From: Opitutia bacterium
GTDB lineage: Bacteria; Verrucomicrobiota; Verrucomicrobiia; Opitutales; UBA953
DNA length: 64,000 nt
NCBI GenBank assembly: GCA_003569245.1
Contig: BGOM01000021.1
Span: 62,001 to 126,000, forward strand
Direction of reading: 5' to 3'
Every line of letters starts with the position of its first letter. Within the stretch, counting starts at the first letter, position 1. Of the stretch, positions 45,775 to 54,112 are shown in pieces. Made by a program: the position numbers and the translations under genes. The notes beneath the pieces were generated by a model. That model had not been told where the DNA came from, made no database searches, and was given only the letters and a program-made list of their open reading frames with translations.

Positions 45775-46743
45775 TCACTTCGCCCGCAGCAGGCGGGCGT
45801 AGTCCGCGATGCCGTCGGCGATCGCCTGGGCCAGCTTCTGGCGATAGGCGGCGTTCGCGATCTGCGCGCCTTCGACGCGGCTCGAGACGAAGCCGCCCTC
45901 GATGAGGATGCCCGGGCACGTCAGCGTGCGCAGCACGGCGAAGCGGGCCCGCCGGATCCCGCGGTCCTCGGCGCCCGTCTGGGCGAGGAGCTGTCGCTGC
46001 ACGTTGAAGGCCAGCTGCAGGTTGAAGAGGTCGAAACGGTTGCCGGGTTCCGCCGTCAGGTCGGCCCGGCCCGCCGCCTTGTTCGTGGAATGCTGCCCGG
46101 TCGGGGTGAGGCAGTAGGTCTCGATCCCCGCGCTCGTGGTGTCGCCCGCGGCGCCGCCGTTGTAGTGCAGGCTCACGAAGAGGTCGGCCTTGGCCTTCGT
46201 CGCCATCGGCGCGCGGTCGTCGAGGTCGATCGCCACGTCCTTGTCGCGTGTCAGCAGCACCTCGAAGCCGCGTTTCTCGAGCAGCAGCTTGAGCCGCACC
46301 GCGGTGTCGAGCGTCGCGGCCTTCTCGGTGTAGTTCAGCGTGGCGTGGACCTTGCCCGGGTCCTTGCCGCCATGCCCGGGGTCGAGCAGGATGCGCTGGG
46401 ACCCGGGGCGGGCGGCGGGGAGGCGCCAGGCCAGCGGCACGATCACCTTGTCGTAGTCGATGCGCGTCACCGTGAGCTTGCCGCGCAACTGGCCGATCGG
46501 GTCGTCGAGGTAGACCTTCACGCCTTCGACCAGCAGGTAGTCCTTGTTGGCCTCGGCGACGAAGGTCGGCAGCCCCTTGGCGGCGTGGCGCTCGGCCGCG
46601 GGCGGGTCGCCGGCGACGCGGGCCGCCGGGGCGAGCCCCAGTTGCCGCAGGGAGTCGCCGAGGAAGATGTCGGGCGTCGCGGCGGCTCCGAGGTCGGCCG
46701 CGGCGACGAGCAGGCAGGAGGCGAGCGCGACCAGTCGGCCCAC
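45775..46743 (-). CDS. N-acetylmuramoyl-L-alanine amidase (Amidase_3)
   Basis: This 322-aa secreted amidase cuts the bond between MurNAc and L-alanine in peptidoglycan. The signal peptide is LVALASCLLVAAADLGAA. A short domain with GVKVYLDDPIG precedes the zinc amidase domain from about residue 115: ILLDPGHGGKDPG with zinc His, YTEKAATLDTAVRLKLLLE with Glu, LFVSLHYNGG with the second His, and IEGGFVSS with the catalytic Glu. It starts 3 bases after infC, an odd pairing that suggests cotranscription with the initiation factor. Confidence 0.9.
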   Translation of the reverse strand: MGRLVALASCLLVAAADLGAAATPDIFLGDSLRQLGLAPAARVAGDPPAAERHAAKGLPTFVAEANKDYLLVEGVKVYLDDPIGQLRGKLTVTRIDYDKVIVPLAWRLPAARPGSQRILLDPGHGGKDPGKVHATLNYTEKAATLDTAVRLKLLLEKRGFEVLLTRDKDVAIDLDDRAPMATKAKADLFVSLHYNGGAAGDTTSAGIETYCLTPTGQHSTNKAAGRADLTAEPGNRFDLFNLQLAFNVQRQLLAQTGAEDRGIRRARFAVLRTLTCPGILIEGGFVSSRVEGAQIANAAYRQKLAQAIADGIADYARLLRAK

Positions 46744-46746
46744 GGC

Positions 46747-47418
46747 TTATTCCGCGTCGTTCTCGCCGTTGTCGAGCGCCGAGTCGTCCTCGCCGTCGTC
46801 CTCGCCGGGGGCGGCGTTATGCACGAGCTTGCGCTTGTTCTGCTGGACCGGCGTCAGGCCGACCACGATGGCGCGGCCGGTGCGCTTGGGCTCGTTGTCG
46901 CGCGTGCAGATATGGAGCAGGGCCTCGATCGCGCGGGTGATGGTCTCGACGCCGATCTCCGGGTGCTCGAGCTCGCGGTAGCGGTACTGCAGGAGCAGCT
47001 TCACCTTGTGGCCGTGGTAGAGGAAGTTCTCGGCGCGGCGCACCTTGATGAAGAGGTCGTGCGAGTCGATGCGCGGGCGGAGCTTGATCTCCTTCACCTT
47101 GCTCGCGGTCTTCTGGTGCTTGTGCTTCTTGGCTTCCTCGTAGAGGTACTTGCCGTACTCCATGAGCTTGCACACCGGCGGCACCGCCGTCGCGGCGATC
47201 TCGATGAGGTCGACGCCTTCGTCGCGGGCGAGCTCGAGGGCGCGGGAGGTCGGCATGACGCCGAGCATCTCGCCCTTGGAATTGATCACGCGGATCTCCG
47301 TCGCGCGGATGTTCATGTTGCGCTTCGGCCCCTTGTCCTCCTTGCGGAAATCCCTGCGTTGCTGGTTGGACGAACTCGACGGTTTGGGTCGGTTATTGGG
47401 GCGATAGGGCGTAGCCAT
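46747..47418 (-). CDS. infC: Translation initiation factor IF-3
   Basis: This is a 223-aa IF-3. The N-domain is INSKGEMLGVMPTSRALELARDEGVDLIEIA and the linker CKLMEYGKYLYEE. The C-domain has KEIKLRPRIDSHDLFIKVRRAENFL and KVKLLLQYRYRELEHPEIG. There is a 35-residue basic N-terminal extension and a 30-residue acidic C-terminal tail (DDGEDDSALDNGENDAE). The start is an ordinary ATG and not the rare AUU of enterobacterial infC. It lies on the opposite strand from rpmI-rplT, with which it usually forms an operon, and is followed by an amidase. Confidence 0.95.
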   Translation of the reverse strand: MATPYRPNNRPKPSSSSNQQRRDFRKEDKGPKRNMNIRATEIRVINSKGEMLGVMPTSRALELARDEGVDLIEIAATAVPPVCKLMEYGKYLYEEAKKHKHQKTASKVKEIKLRPRIDSHDLFIKVRRAENFLYHGHKVKLLLQYRYRELEHPEIGVETITRAIEALLHICTRDNEPKRTGRAIVVGLTPVQQNKRKLVHNAAPGEDDGEDDSALDNGENDAE

Positions 47419-47511
47419 TAGGTATCTTGCGATCGGGTCTCGGGGATAAACTCCGCGTTAAGCGGCCTTGGTTCAAGCACCGATTGCACCCACCGCCGCC
47501 CGCGCCGCGCC

Positions 47512-47988
47512 TCACTTCAACGCCGCGATCGTCGCCAACAGCTGCTGACCATGCGTCGCCGCCTCGACCTTCGGCACCAGGCCGATCAGTTTCCCGTCGG
47601 CGCCGAAAACGTAAGCCGCCCGGGCCGGCCCGAGGTACTTCTTGCCGTACATCGACTTCTCGACGATGCCGTCGACCGCTTGGGCGAACTGGTCGTCCGG
47701 GTCGGACACCAGGGCGAACTTGAAGCCATGCTTGGCGGCGTACTTCAGGTGGGAGGCGCAGGTGTCCCGGGAGAGGGCGATAATCTTAAACCCTTGCTTA
47801 CCAAGGACTTTCTCGCTTTTACCGAGTTCCGCCGCCTGCTTGTCGCAGGCCGAGGTGTTGTTGCGCATGTAGACGGAGACGATGGTCGGGCCATCGATCA
47901 GGTCGGAAAAGGGGAGGTTTTGGACCTTGCCGTCGACCAAGGCGTCGACCTTGAAGCTGAGTTTCGGCTTTTTTCCTAGGGAAATCAT
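47512..47988 (-). CDS. Peroxiredoxin, Bcp/AhpC-TSA type
   Basis: This 158-aa thioredoxin-fold peroxidase reduces hydroperoxides. The peroxidatic cysteine lies in RNNTSACDKQAAEL near residue 48, where Bcp proteins normally have T-P-x-C-T. A second cysteine in SRDTCASHLKYA is near 75. FALVSDPDDQFAQAVDGI and YGKKYLGPARAAYVFGADGKL follow the family pattern. It is divergent from rpmI over 153 bases and upstream of infC. Confidence 0.82.
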   Translation of the reverse strand: MISLGKKPKLSFKVDALVDGKVQNLPFSDLIDGPTIVSVYMRNNTSACDKQAAELGKSEKVLGKQGFKIIALSRDTCASHLKYAAKHGFKFALVSDPDDQFAQAVDGIVEKSMYGKKYLGPARAAYVFGADGKLIGLVPKVEAATHGQQLLATIAALK

Positions 47989-48013
47989 GGTTTTTAAAGG
48001 GGTGAGCGGTGCC

Positions 48014-48101
48014 TAAGGGAAGGGGCGGGGGCACGATGTCAAACCAGGCCCAGCAAAAGGTCCCGGAGGAAACCCGGGGGCCCCAGCCCTTTCCCCTTTA
48101 C
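48014..48101 (+). promoter_or_regulatory. Imperfect stem-loop in the rpmI-rplT leader
   Basis: The segment from TAAGGGAAGGGGCGGGG to CCCCAGCCCTTTCCCCTTTA can fold as an imperfect long stem, with an inner hairpin CCCGG-aggaaac-CCGGG. It lies 40 bases before rpmI. L20 represses this operon in other bacteria through an mRNA structure; whether this fold does so is unproven. Confidence 0.35.
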
Positions 48102-48141
48102 AAGTGCATCGGCTCAGCCTTTGTTCCGACCCTTTCCCGCC

Positions 48142-48333
48142 ATGCAAAAGACCCGCAAGTCCATCTCCAAGCGCTTCAAGGTGACCGGCACCGGCAAAGT
48201 CATGCGCCGCTCCCCCAACACCCGCCACTTGCTGAGCTCCAAGTCCCGCAAGCAGCGCCGTCGCGCCAACAAGTCCAAGCGCGTCGACTCCGGCTTCGAG
48301 AAGAAGATGCTGGCTTCGATGCCCTTCGCCTAA
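48142..48333 (+). CDS. rpmI: 50S ribosomal protein L35
   Basis: This is a 63-aa basic protein: MQKTRKSISKRFKVTGTGK, then RHLLSSKSRKQRRRANK, the usual L35 pattern of a KRFKxTGxGK loop and HxLxxKSxKxxR. The ATG at 48142 was preferred to the track start at 48121. It is followed by rplT after 83 bases. There is no Shine-Dalgarno in CCGACCCTTTCCCGCC. Confidence 0.93.
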   Translation: MQKTRKSISKRFKVTGTGKVMRRSPNTRHLLSSKSRKQRRRANKSKRVDSGFEKKMLASMPFA

Positions 48334-48416
48334 GCCGGCGATCCCACTTTTGGCCGAACGGGTGTTCATTAAGGCGACCCCGAGGCCACTAACCCAAACC
48401 CAAACCCAATACCAAC

Positions 48417-48773
<357 letters not shown>

Positions 48774-48795
48774 GACGACTTCCCCGTCCGACCAC

Positions 48796-48826
48796 GAAGC
48801 CCCGGCCCTCCGGGGCTTCTTTGTTT
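48796..48826 (+). terminator. Rho-independent terminator after rplT
   Basis: A perfect 10-bp stem, GAAGCCCCGG-CCCT-CCGGGGCTTC, is followed by TTTGTTTT. It separates rpmI-rplT from pheST, which in many bacteria are read together. Confidence 0.88.
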
Positions 48827-48875
48827 TCGGGTGCTTTCGCTTGCCGACTTTCCCCGCCAACGCACAAATCAACCT

Positions 48876-49916
48876 ATGCAGCAGCAGCTCGCCCAACTCG
48901 TCGCCGCCGCCACCCAGGAAGCCTCCGCCGTCGCCACCCGCGCCGAGCTCGAAGCCTTCAAGGCGCGCGTCGTCGGCCCCAACGGCTCCCTGACCCAGGT
49001 GATGAAGGGGATGGCCACCCTCTCGAAGGAAGAACGCCCGGTCGTCGGCAAGCTCATCAACGAGGCGAAGAAGTCCGTCGAGGAACTCCTCGCCGCCCTC
49101 CTGGTGAAGGTCGAGAACGCCGAGATCGCCGCCGCCCTCGGCGCGTCCGTCGACCCGACCCTGCCGAGTCCCGACGCTCCCGCCGGTTCGCTCCACCCGC
49201 TCTCCCGCACCCGCGAGCGCATCCTGGCCTCCTTCCGCAAGCTGGGCTTCGTCGTCGCCGACGGCCCCGAGGTCGAGACGGAGTGGCATTGCTTCGACGC
49301 GCTCAACACCCCGGCCGACCACCCGGCCCGCGACATGCAGGACACGCTCTACATGCCGAAGGCGTTCCGCTCCGCCGACGCCCCGCGCAAGGCTGACGAG
49401 GCCATCCTCCTCCGCACGCACACCTCCAGCGTGCAGGTCCGCACGATGCTCTCGCGGAAGCCGCCGTTCCGCATCGTCGCCCCGGGCCGCTGCTTCCGCC
49501 GCGACGCGGTCGACGCGACCCACTCCGCCAACTTCCACCAGGTCGAAGGGCTCTGGATCGACCGCCACGTGACGCTCGCCGACCTCCGCGGCGTGCTCGA
49601 CTTCTTCGTGAAGGAGACCTTCGGCGCCGACGCCGAGATCCGCCTGCGCCCGTCCTTCTTCCCGTTCACGGAGCCGTCCTTCGAGATGGACCTCCGCTCG
49701 CCCAACCTGGGCCGTCTCTCCGACCGCTGGCTGGAGATCATGGGCTGCGGCCTGGTCGACCCGAAGGTCCTCGAGCTCTGCGGTCTTGATCCGAAGGAAT
49801 GGTCGGGCCTCGCCTTCGGCCTCGGCCTCGAGCGCATCGCGATGCTGGTCCACGGCATCGACGACATCCGCCATTTCTACAACAACGACACGCGCTTCCT
49901 GCGCCAGTTCGCCTAA
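48876..49916 (+). CDS. pheS: Phenylalanyl-tRNA synthetase alpha subunit
   Basis: This 346-aa class II subunit carries the catalytic core. The N-terminal coiled coil is at about residues 1-85. Motif 1 region is HPLSRTRERILASFRKLGF, motif 2 includes HTSSVQVRTML and APGRCFRRDAVDATHSANFHQVEG, and motif 3 is WSGLAFGLGLERIAML. The ATG at 48876 (MQQQLAQLV) was chosen; the track start is upstream in the terminator. The leader AAATCAACCT has no Shine-Dalgarno. pheT follows after 3 bases. Confidence 0.96.
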   Translation: MQQQLAQLVAAATQEASAVATRAELEAFKARVVGPNGSLTQVMKGMATLSKEERPVVGKLINEAKKSVEELLAALLVKVENAEIAAALGASVDPTLPSPDAPAGSLHPLSRTRERILASFRKLGFVVADGPEVETEWHCFDALNTPADHPARDMQDTLYMPKAFRSADAPRKADEAILLRTHTSSVQVRTMLSRKPPFRIVAPGRCFRRDAVDATHSANFHQVEGLWIDRHVTLADLRGVLDFFVKETFGADAEIRLRPSFFPFTEPSFEMDLRSPNLGRLSDRWLEIMGCGLVDPKVLELCGLDPKEWSGLAFGLGLERIAMLVHGIDDIRHFYNNDTRFLRQFA

Positions 49917-49919
49917 GTC

Positions 49920-52355
49920 ATGAAAGTCTCCTTCCAAGCCCTCTCCCGTCACCTCGACCTCGCCGGCGTCACCGCCGAGCGCGTCGCGGAAGTCCTCCCG
50001 ATGCTCGGCCTCGAGGTGGAGTCGGTCACGACCTTCGGCCTCGCCCCGCTGCCCCTCGTGGTGGTCGGCGAGATCAAGTCCTTCGAGAAGCACCCGAAGG
50101 CCGACCGCCTCAGCGTCTGCCAGGTCGACGCGGGCGAGGGCTCGCTCCGCCAGATCGTCTGCGGCGCCAAGAATTTCAAGGCCGGCGACCGCGTGCCGGT
50201 CGCGCTGCCGGGCACGCTGATGCCGGGTGGTTTCGAGATCAAGGTCTCGAAGCTCCGCGACGTCGACTCGGCGGGCATGATGTGCTCCTCCGAGGAACTC
50301 GGCCTCGGCAAGGGCGAGGACGGCCTCCTCATCCTGACGCCGCGCCAGCCGGCCGTCGGCACGCCGCTCAACTCCCTCTACGGCGCTCCGGACACGGTGC
50401 TCGAGATTTCCGTCACGCCGAACCGCGGCGATTGCCTCGGTATCCGCGGCGTCGCCCGCGACCTCGCCGCCGCGCTGGGCCTCACGCTCAAGCCGCTCAC
50501 GGTGAAGACCGCCGCCGGCCTCGCCGCCGCTCCGTCCGCCGCCGACGCGGTGAAGTTCGTCCGCTCGTCCTCCGAGTTCTGCCCTTACTACACGCTCCGC
50601 ACGCTCAAGAACGTGAAGGTCGGCCCGAGCCCCGAATGGCTCCGCCGCGACCTCGAGGCCGCCGGCCTCCGTCCGATCAACAACGTGGTCGACATCACGA
50701 ACTGGGTGCTCCTCGAACTGGGCCAGCCGCTCCACGCGTTCGACGCGAACAAGGTTTCCGAAGGCATCGAAGCCCGCCCGGCCCGCGAAGGCGAAGAGAT
50801 CGTCCTGCTCGACGGCAAGAAGGTGAAGCTCGAGCCCGGCGTCTGCGTCATCGCCGACGCCCGGCGTCCGCTCGTCGTCGCCGGCGTGATGGGTGGCGCC
50901 GATGCCGGCGTGACCGAGTCCACGACCGACGTCCTCCTGGAGGCCGCCTGGTTCCGCCCTGGCGAGATCCGCCGCGTCGCCCGCCGCATCGGCGTCTCCA
51001 CCGATTCCTCCCACCGCTTCGCCCGTGACGTGGATCCGGCCGGCGTCGAGCTCGCCTCGCGCCTCGCCACGGACCTCCTCATCGAACTCGCCGGCGCCCA
51101 GGTGGTCGGCCCCGCGATCGCCGTCGGCCAGCCGCCGCGCGCCGACGTCACGATCGACCTCCCCGCCGGCTACGTCGCCGCGAAGCTCGGCACGCCGGTC
51201 GCCGATGCCGATGTCTCCGCCGCCTTCGCCCGCCTGGGTTTCACGGTGAAGCCCTCCGCCGCCGGCTGCTCGGTGCTGGTGCCTTCGTTCCGCTCCGACG
51301 TGACCCGTCCGATCGACCTGGTCGAGGAATTCATCCGCATCCACGGCACCGACAAGGTGCCCGCCGGCCGGCCGATCGCCCCGCTGCCGGGCGAGGAGGA
51401 CGCGCTGACGTCCGTCTTCACCCGCGAAGTCTCGGCCCGCCTCGTCGGCGCCGGTTTCACGGAGTGCTGCCACTACTCGCTGCGCGACGCCGCGGAGCTC
51501 GAACGCACCCTCGGCGCCGACCAGGCCGCCCGGGTCGCGATGGACAACCCGCTCACGGCCGAACAGACGCACCTCCGCGCGTCGCTCGTCCCGGGCCTCG
51601 CCGGCGCGCTCGCCCTCAACCTCTCGGTCCACGCCGATCCCCGCGGCCTCTTCGAGGTCGGCACGGTCTTCCGCCCGCAGGCCGACGGCACGGTCCGTGA
51701 ATTCCTCTCGGTCGCCTTCGCGATCGTCGCCGAACCGGTCACGCGTTCCTGGAAGTCCCGCGAGGCTTTCGACGGCCTCCGTGCCAAGCGCCTCCTGCAG
51801 GACGCCGCCGCGCTCGCCGGCGTCGCCGCCGTCCGGCTTTCGTTCGGCACCGCGACGGGCGGTCTCTGGCAGGCCGACCACGCCGCCGCCCTCGTCGACC
51901 GCGGCCGCGCCGCGGAAGGCGCCTGCGGTGTCCTCGACCTCCGCTGGACGCGCTCGCTCGGCCTGAAGAGCTCGGTCATCGCCGGCGAAGTCTGCTTCCC
52001 GCGCGCGGCCTTCGCCGAAGCCCGCAAGACCCCGCGCTTCGAAGCCTTCTCCTCCTTCCCGCCCGTCACGAAGGACGTCGCGGTCATCGTCCCGGTCGGC
52101 GTCGCCGCCGCCGAGGTCGAAAGCCGCGTCCGTCAGGGCGCGTCCAAGGCCGCCGGCAAGGAGTTCGCCCTGGAGTCGGTCAGCTGCTTCGACGTCTTCA
52201 CCGGCCCGGGCCTGCCCGAAGGCCACCGCAGCCTCGCCTTCGAGCTCCGCTGGCGTCATGCGGCCCGCACCCTCACCGACGAGGAGACCAACCAGGCCCT
52301 CGGCGTCGTCATCGCCACGCTCGAGAAGGGCGCCGGCTGGACCGTCCGCCGCTGA
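49920..52355 (+). CDS. pheT: Phenylalanyl-tRNA synthetase beta subunit
   Basis: This 811-aa subunit contains the editing and anticodon-binding domains. Visible are the N-terminal tRNA-binding EMAP-like domain (VVGEIKSFEKHPKADRLSVCQVD), the B3/B4 editing domain (PINNVVDITNWVLLELGQPLHAFD; VIAGVMGG-like VVAGVMGGADAGV), the B5 domain, the class II-like core (DLVEEFIRIHGTDKVP) and a C-terminal ferredoxin-like anticodon domain (FSSFPPVTKDVAVIVP). The length is typical. It is followed by gatC after 5 bases. Confidence 0.96.
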   Translation: MKVSFQALSRHLDLAGVTAERVAEVLPMLGLEVESVTTFGLAPLPLVVVGEIKSFEKHPKADRLSVCQVDAGEGSLRQIVCGAKNFKAGDRVPVALPGTLMPGGFEIKVSKLRDVDSAGMMCSSEELGLGKGEDGLLILTPRQPAVGTPLNSLYGAPDTVLEISVTPNRGDCLGIRGVARDLAAALGLTLKPLTVKTAAGLAAAPSAADAVKFVRSSSEFCPYYTLRTLKNVKVGPSPEWLRRDLEAAGLRPINNVVDITNWVLLELGQPLHAFDANKVSEGIEARPAREGEEIVLLDGKKVKLEPGVCVIADARRPLVVAGVMGGADAGVTESTTDVLLEAAWFRPGEIRRVARRIGVSTDSSHRFARDVDPAGVELASRLATDLLIELAGAQVVGPAIAVGQPPRADVTIDLPAGYVAAKLGTPVADADVSAAFARLGFTVKPSAAGCSVLVPSFRSDVTRPIDLVEEFIRIHGTDKVPAGRPIAPLPGEEDALTSVFTREVSARLVGAGFTECCHYSLRDAAELERTLGADQAARVAMDNPLTAEQTHLRASLVPGLAGALALNLSVHADPRGLFEVGTVFRPQADGTVREFLSVAFAIVAEPVTRSWKSREAFDGLRAKRLLQDAAALAGVAAVRLSFGTATGGLWQADHAAALVDRGRAAEGACGVLDLRWTRSLGLKSSVIAGEVCFPRAAFAEARKTPRFEAFSSFPPVTKDVAVIVPVGVAAAEVESRVRQGASKAAGKEFALESVSCFDVFTGPGLPEGHRSLAFELRWRHAARTLTDEETNQALGVVIATLEKGAGWTVRR

Positions 52356-52360
52356 TCCCC

Positions 52361-52651
52361 ATGGCCGAAGGTTTCGACATCGACCACCTCGCGAAGCTCG
52401 CCCGACTCAGCCTCACGGCCGAGGAGAAGGCGCTCTACTCGGCGCAGCTCGGCCAGATCCTGGGCCACTTCCAGGCGCTGGCTGACGCCGACCTGCCCGC
52501 GACCATCGACGACGCTCGCGTGGTCGACGAAGCGGCCCTGCGCTCCGATGAGCCGGGGCCGGTCCTCGGCGCCGAAGCCGTCACCCGCGTCGCCCCCGCC
52601 TCGCGTGACGGGCAGATCTCCGTCCCGCGCGTCGTGGACGACGAATCCTGA
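52361..52651 (+). CDS. gatC: Asp/Glu-tRNA amidotransferase subunit C
   Basis: This 96-aa subunit bridges GatA and GatB. It has the family pattern IDHLAKLARLSLTAEEKALYSAQLGQIL near the N-terminus and the C-terminal LRSDEPGPV with DGQISVPRVVDDES. It is the first gene of gatCAB, 5 bases after pheT and 3 before gatA. GatCAB makes Gln-tRNA and/or Asn-tRNA by the indirect route, suggesting that GlnRS or AsnRS may be missing. Confidence 0.93.
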   Translation: MAEGFDIDHLAKLARLSLTAEEKALYSAQLGQILGHFQALADADLPATIDDARVVDEAALRSDEPGPVLGAEAVTRVAPASRDGQISVPRVVDDES

Positions 52652-52654
52652 GCC

Positions 52655-54112
52655 ATGGCCGACGCGCTCCATACCCTTTCCGCCGCCGAGCTCGGCCGCC
52701 GCCTCGCGGCCGGCACGCTCACGTCCCGTACCCTCTGCGAAGCCCTGCTCGCCCGCTACCAGGCGGTGAACGACAAGGTCGGCGCCTTCACGCACCTCGA
52801 CCAGGCCGACGTGCTCGCGCAGGCCGACGCTTCCGACGCCCGCCGTCAGGCCGGGCAGGGCAGGGGCCCGCTCGAAGGGATCCCGGTCGCGATCAAGGAC
52901 AATATCGCGGTGAAGGGCCAGCCGCTCACGTGCTCGAGCAAGATGCTCGCTCCGCTGGTGTCGCCTTACGACTCCCACGTCGCCGAACGTCTCCGTGCGG
53001 CCGGCGCGATCCTCTACGGTCGTCTGAACATGGACGAGTTCGCGATGGGGTCTTCCACGGAGAACTCCGCGCTCCGCAAGACGTTCAATCCTTGGGACCT
53101 CGCCCGCATCCCGGGCGGCTCTTCCGGCGGTAGCGCCGCGGCCCTCGCGGCCGGCCTGGTACCCCTTTCGCTCGGTTCCGATACCGGTGGCTCGATCCGC
53201 CAGCCCGCCTCGCATTGCGGCGTGGTCGGCCTCAAGCCCACCTACGGCCTCATCTCCCGCTTCGGTCTCGTGGCCTTCGCCTCGTCGCTCGACCAGATCG
53301 GTCCGATGGCCCGAAGCGTCGAGGACTGCGAACTGCTGCTCAACGCGCTGGCTTCGGCTGACGCTCGGGACATGACCTGCTTCGGTCCGTCCGACCGCGC
53401 GCTGACGCCGGCCGGTGACCCCAGGAAGTTCCGTATCGGCATCCCGAAGGGCTTCCTCGGCAAGGGCGTCGCCCCCGAGGTCGCCGCCGCGGTCAACGCC
53501 GCGGTCGAATTCTACCGCGCCCAAGGCTGCGCGATCTCCGAGGTCGAACTGCCCTCCGCCGACCTCGCGGTGCCGACCTATTACGTCGTCGCGACCGCCG
53601 AGGCTTCCTCGAACCTCGGCCGCTATGACGGCGTCCGCTACGGCCACCGCTCGTCCGTCGCCGGCACGCCGGTCGAGATGATGACGGCGAGCCGCTCCGA
53701 AGGCTTCGGCCCCGAGGTGAAGCGCCGTATCCTGCTCGGCACGTTCGTGCTCAGCGCCGGTTACGCCGACGCCTATTACGTCCGCGCCCTCCGCGCCCGC
53801 GCGAAGATCCGCGCCGAATACCTCGTCGCCCTCGCCGGCGTCGACGTGCTGCTCACCCCGACCGTCCCGACGCCCGCCTTCAAGGTCGGCGAGAAGGCCT
53901 CCGACCCGTTGCAGCTCTACCTCGAGGATATCTTCACGATCCCCGCCAACCTCGCCGGCCTCCCGGCGATCTCGGTGCCTTGCGGCAAGTCCGGCCACCT
54001 GCCGGTCGGTTTCCACCTCGTCGGAGCGCCGCTCTCCGAAGCCAAGCTCCTCGCCGCGGGCCGCCTCTTCGAGGCCGCCCATGGTTACGCCCACCAGCAA
54101 GCCGCCCTATGA
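52655..54112 (+). CDS. gatA: Asp/Glu-tRNA amidotransferase subunit A
   Basis: This 485-aa amidase-signature protein hydrolyses glutamine and feeds ammonia to GatB. The Ser-cisSer-Lys triad is visible: Lys in PVAIKDNIAVKG, and the two serines in PGGSSGGSAAALAAGLVPLSLGSDTGGSIRQPA. The C-terminal TIPANLAGLPAISVPCG is typical. It sits between gatC (3-base gap) and gatB (4-base ATGA overlap). Confidence 0.96.
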   Translation: MADALHTLSAAELGRRLAAGTLTSRTLCEALLARYQAVNDKVGAFTHLDQADVLAQADASDARRQAGQGRGPLEGIPVAIKDNIAVKGQPLTCSSKMLAPLVSPYDSHVAERLRAAGAILYGRLNMDEFAMGSSTENSALRKTFNPWDLARIPGGSSGGSAAALAAGLVPLSLGSDTGGSIRQPASHCGVVGLKPTYGLISRFGLVAFASSLDQIGPMARSVEDCELLLNALASADARDMTCFGPSDRALTPAGDPRKFRIGIPKGFLGKGVAPEVAAAVNAAVEFYRAQGCAISEVELPSADLAVPTYYVVATAEASSNLGRYDGVRYGHRSSVAGTPVEMMTASRSEGFGPEVKRRILLGTFVLSAGYADAYYVRALRARAKIRAEYLVALAGVDVLLTPTVPTPAFKVGEKASDPLQLYLEDIFTIPANLAGLPAISVPCGKSGHLPVGFHLVGAPLSEAKLLAAGRLFEAAHGYAHQQAAL

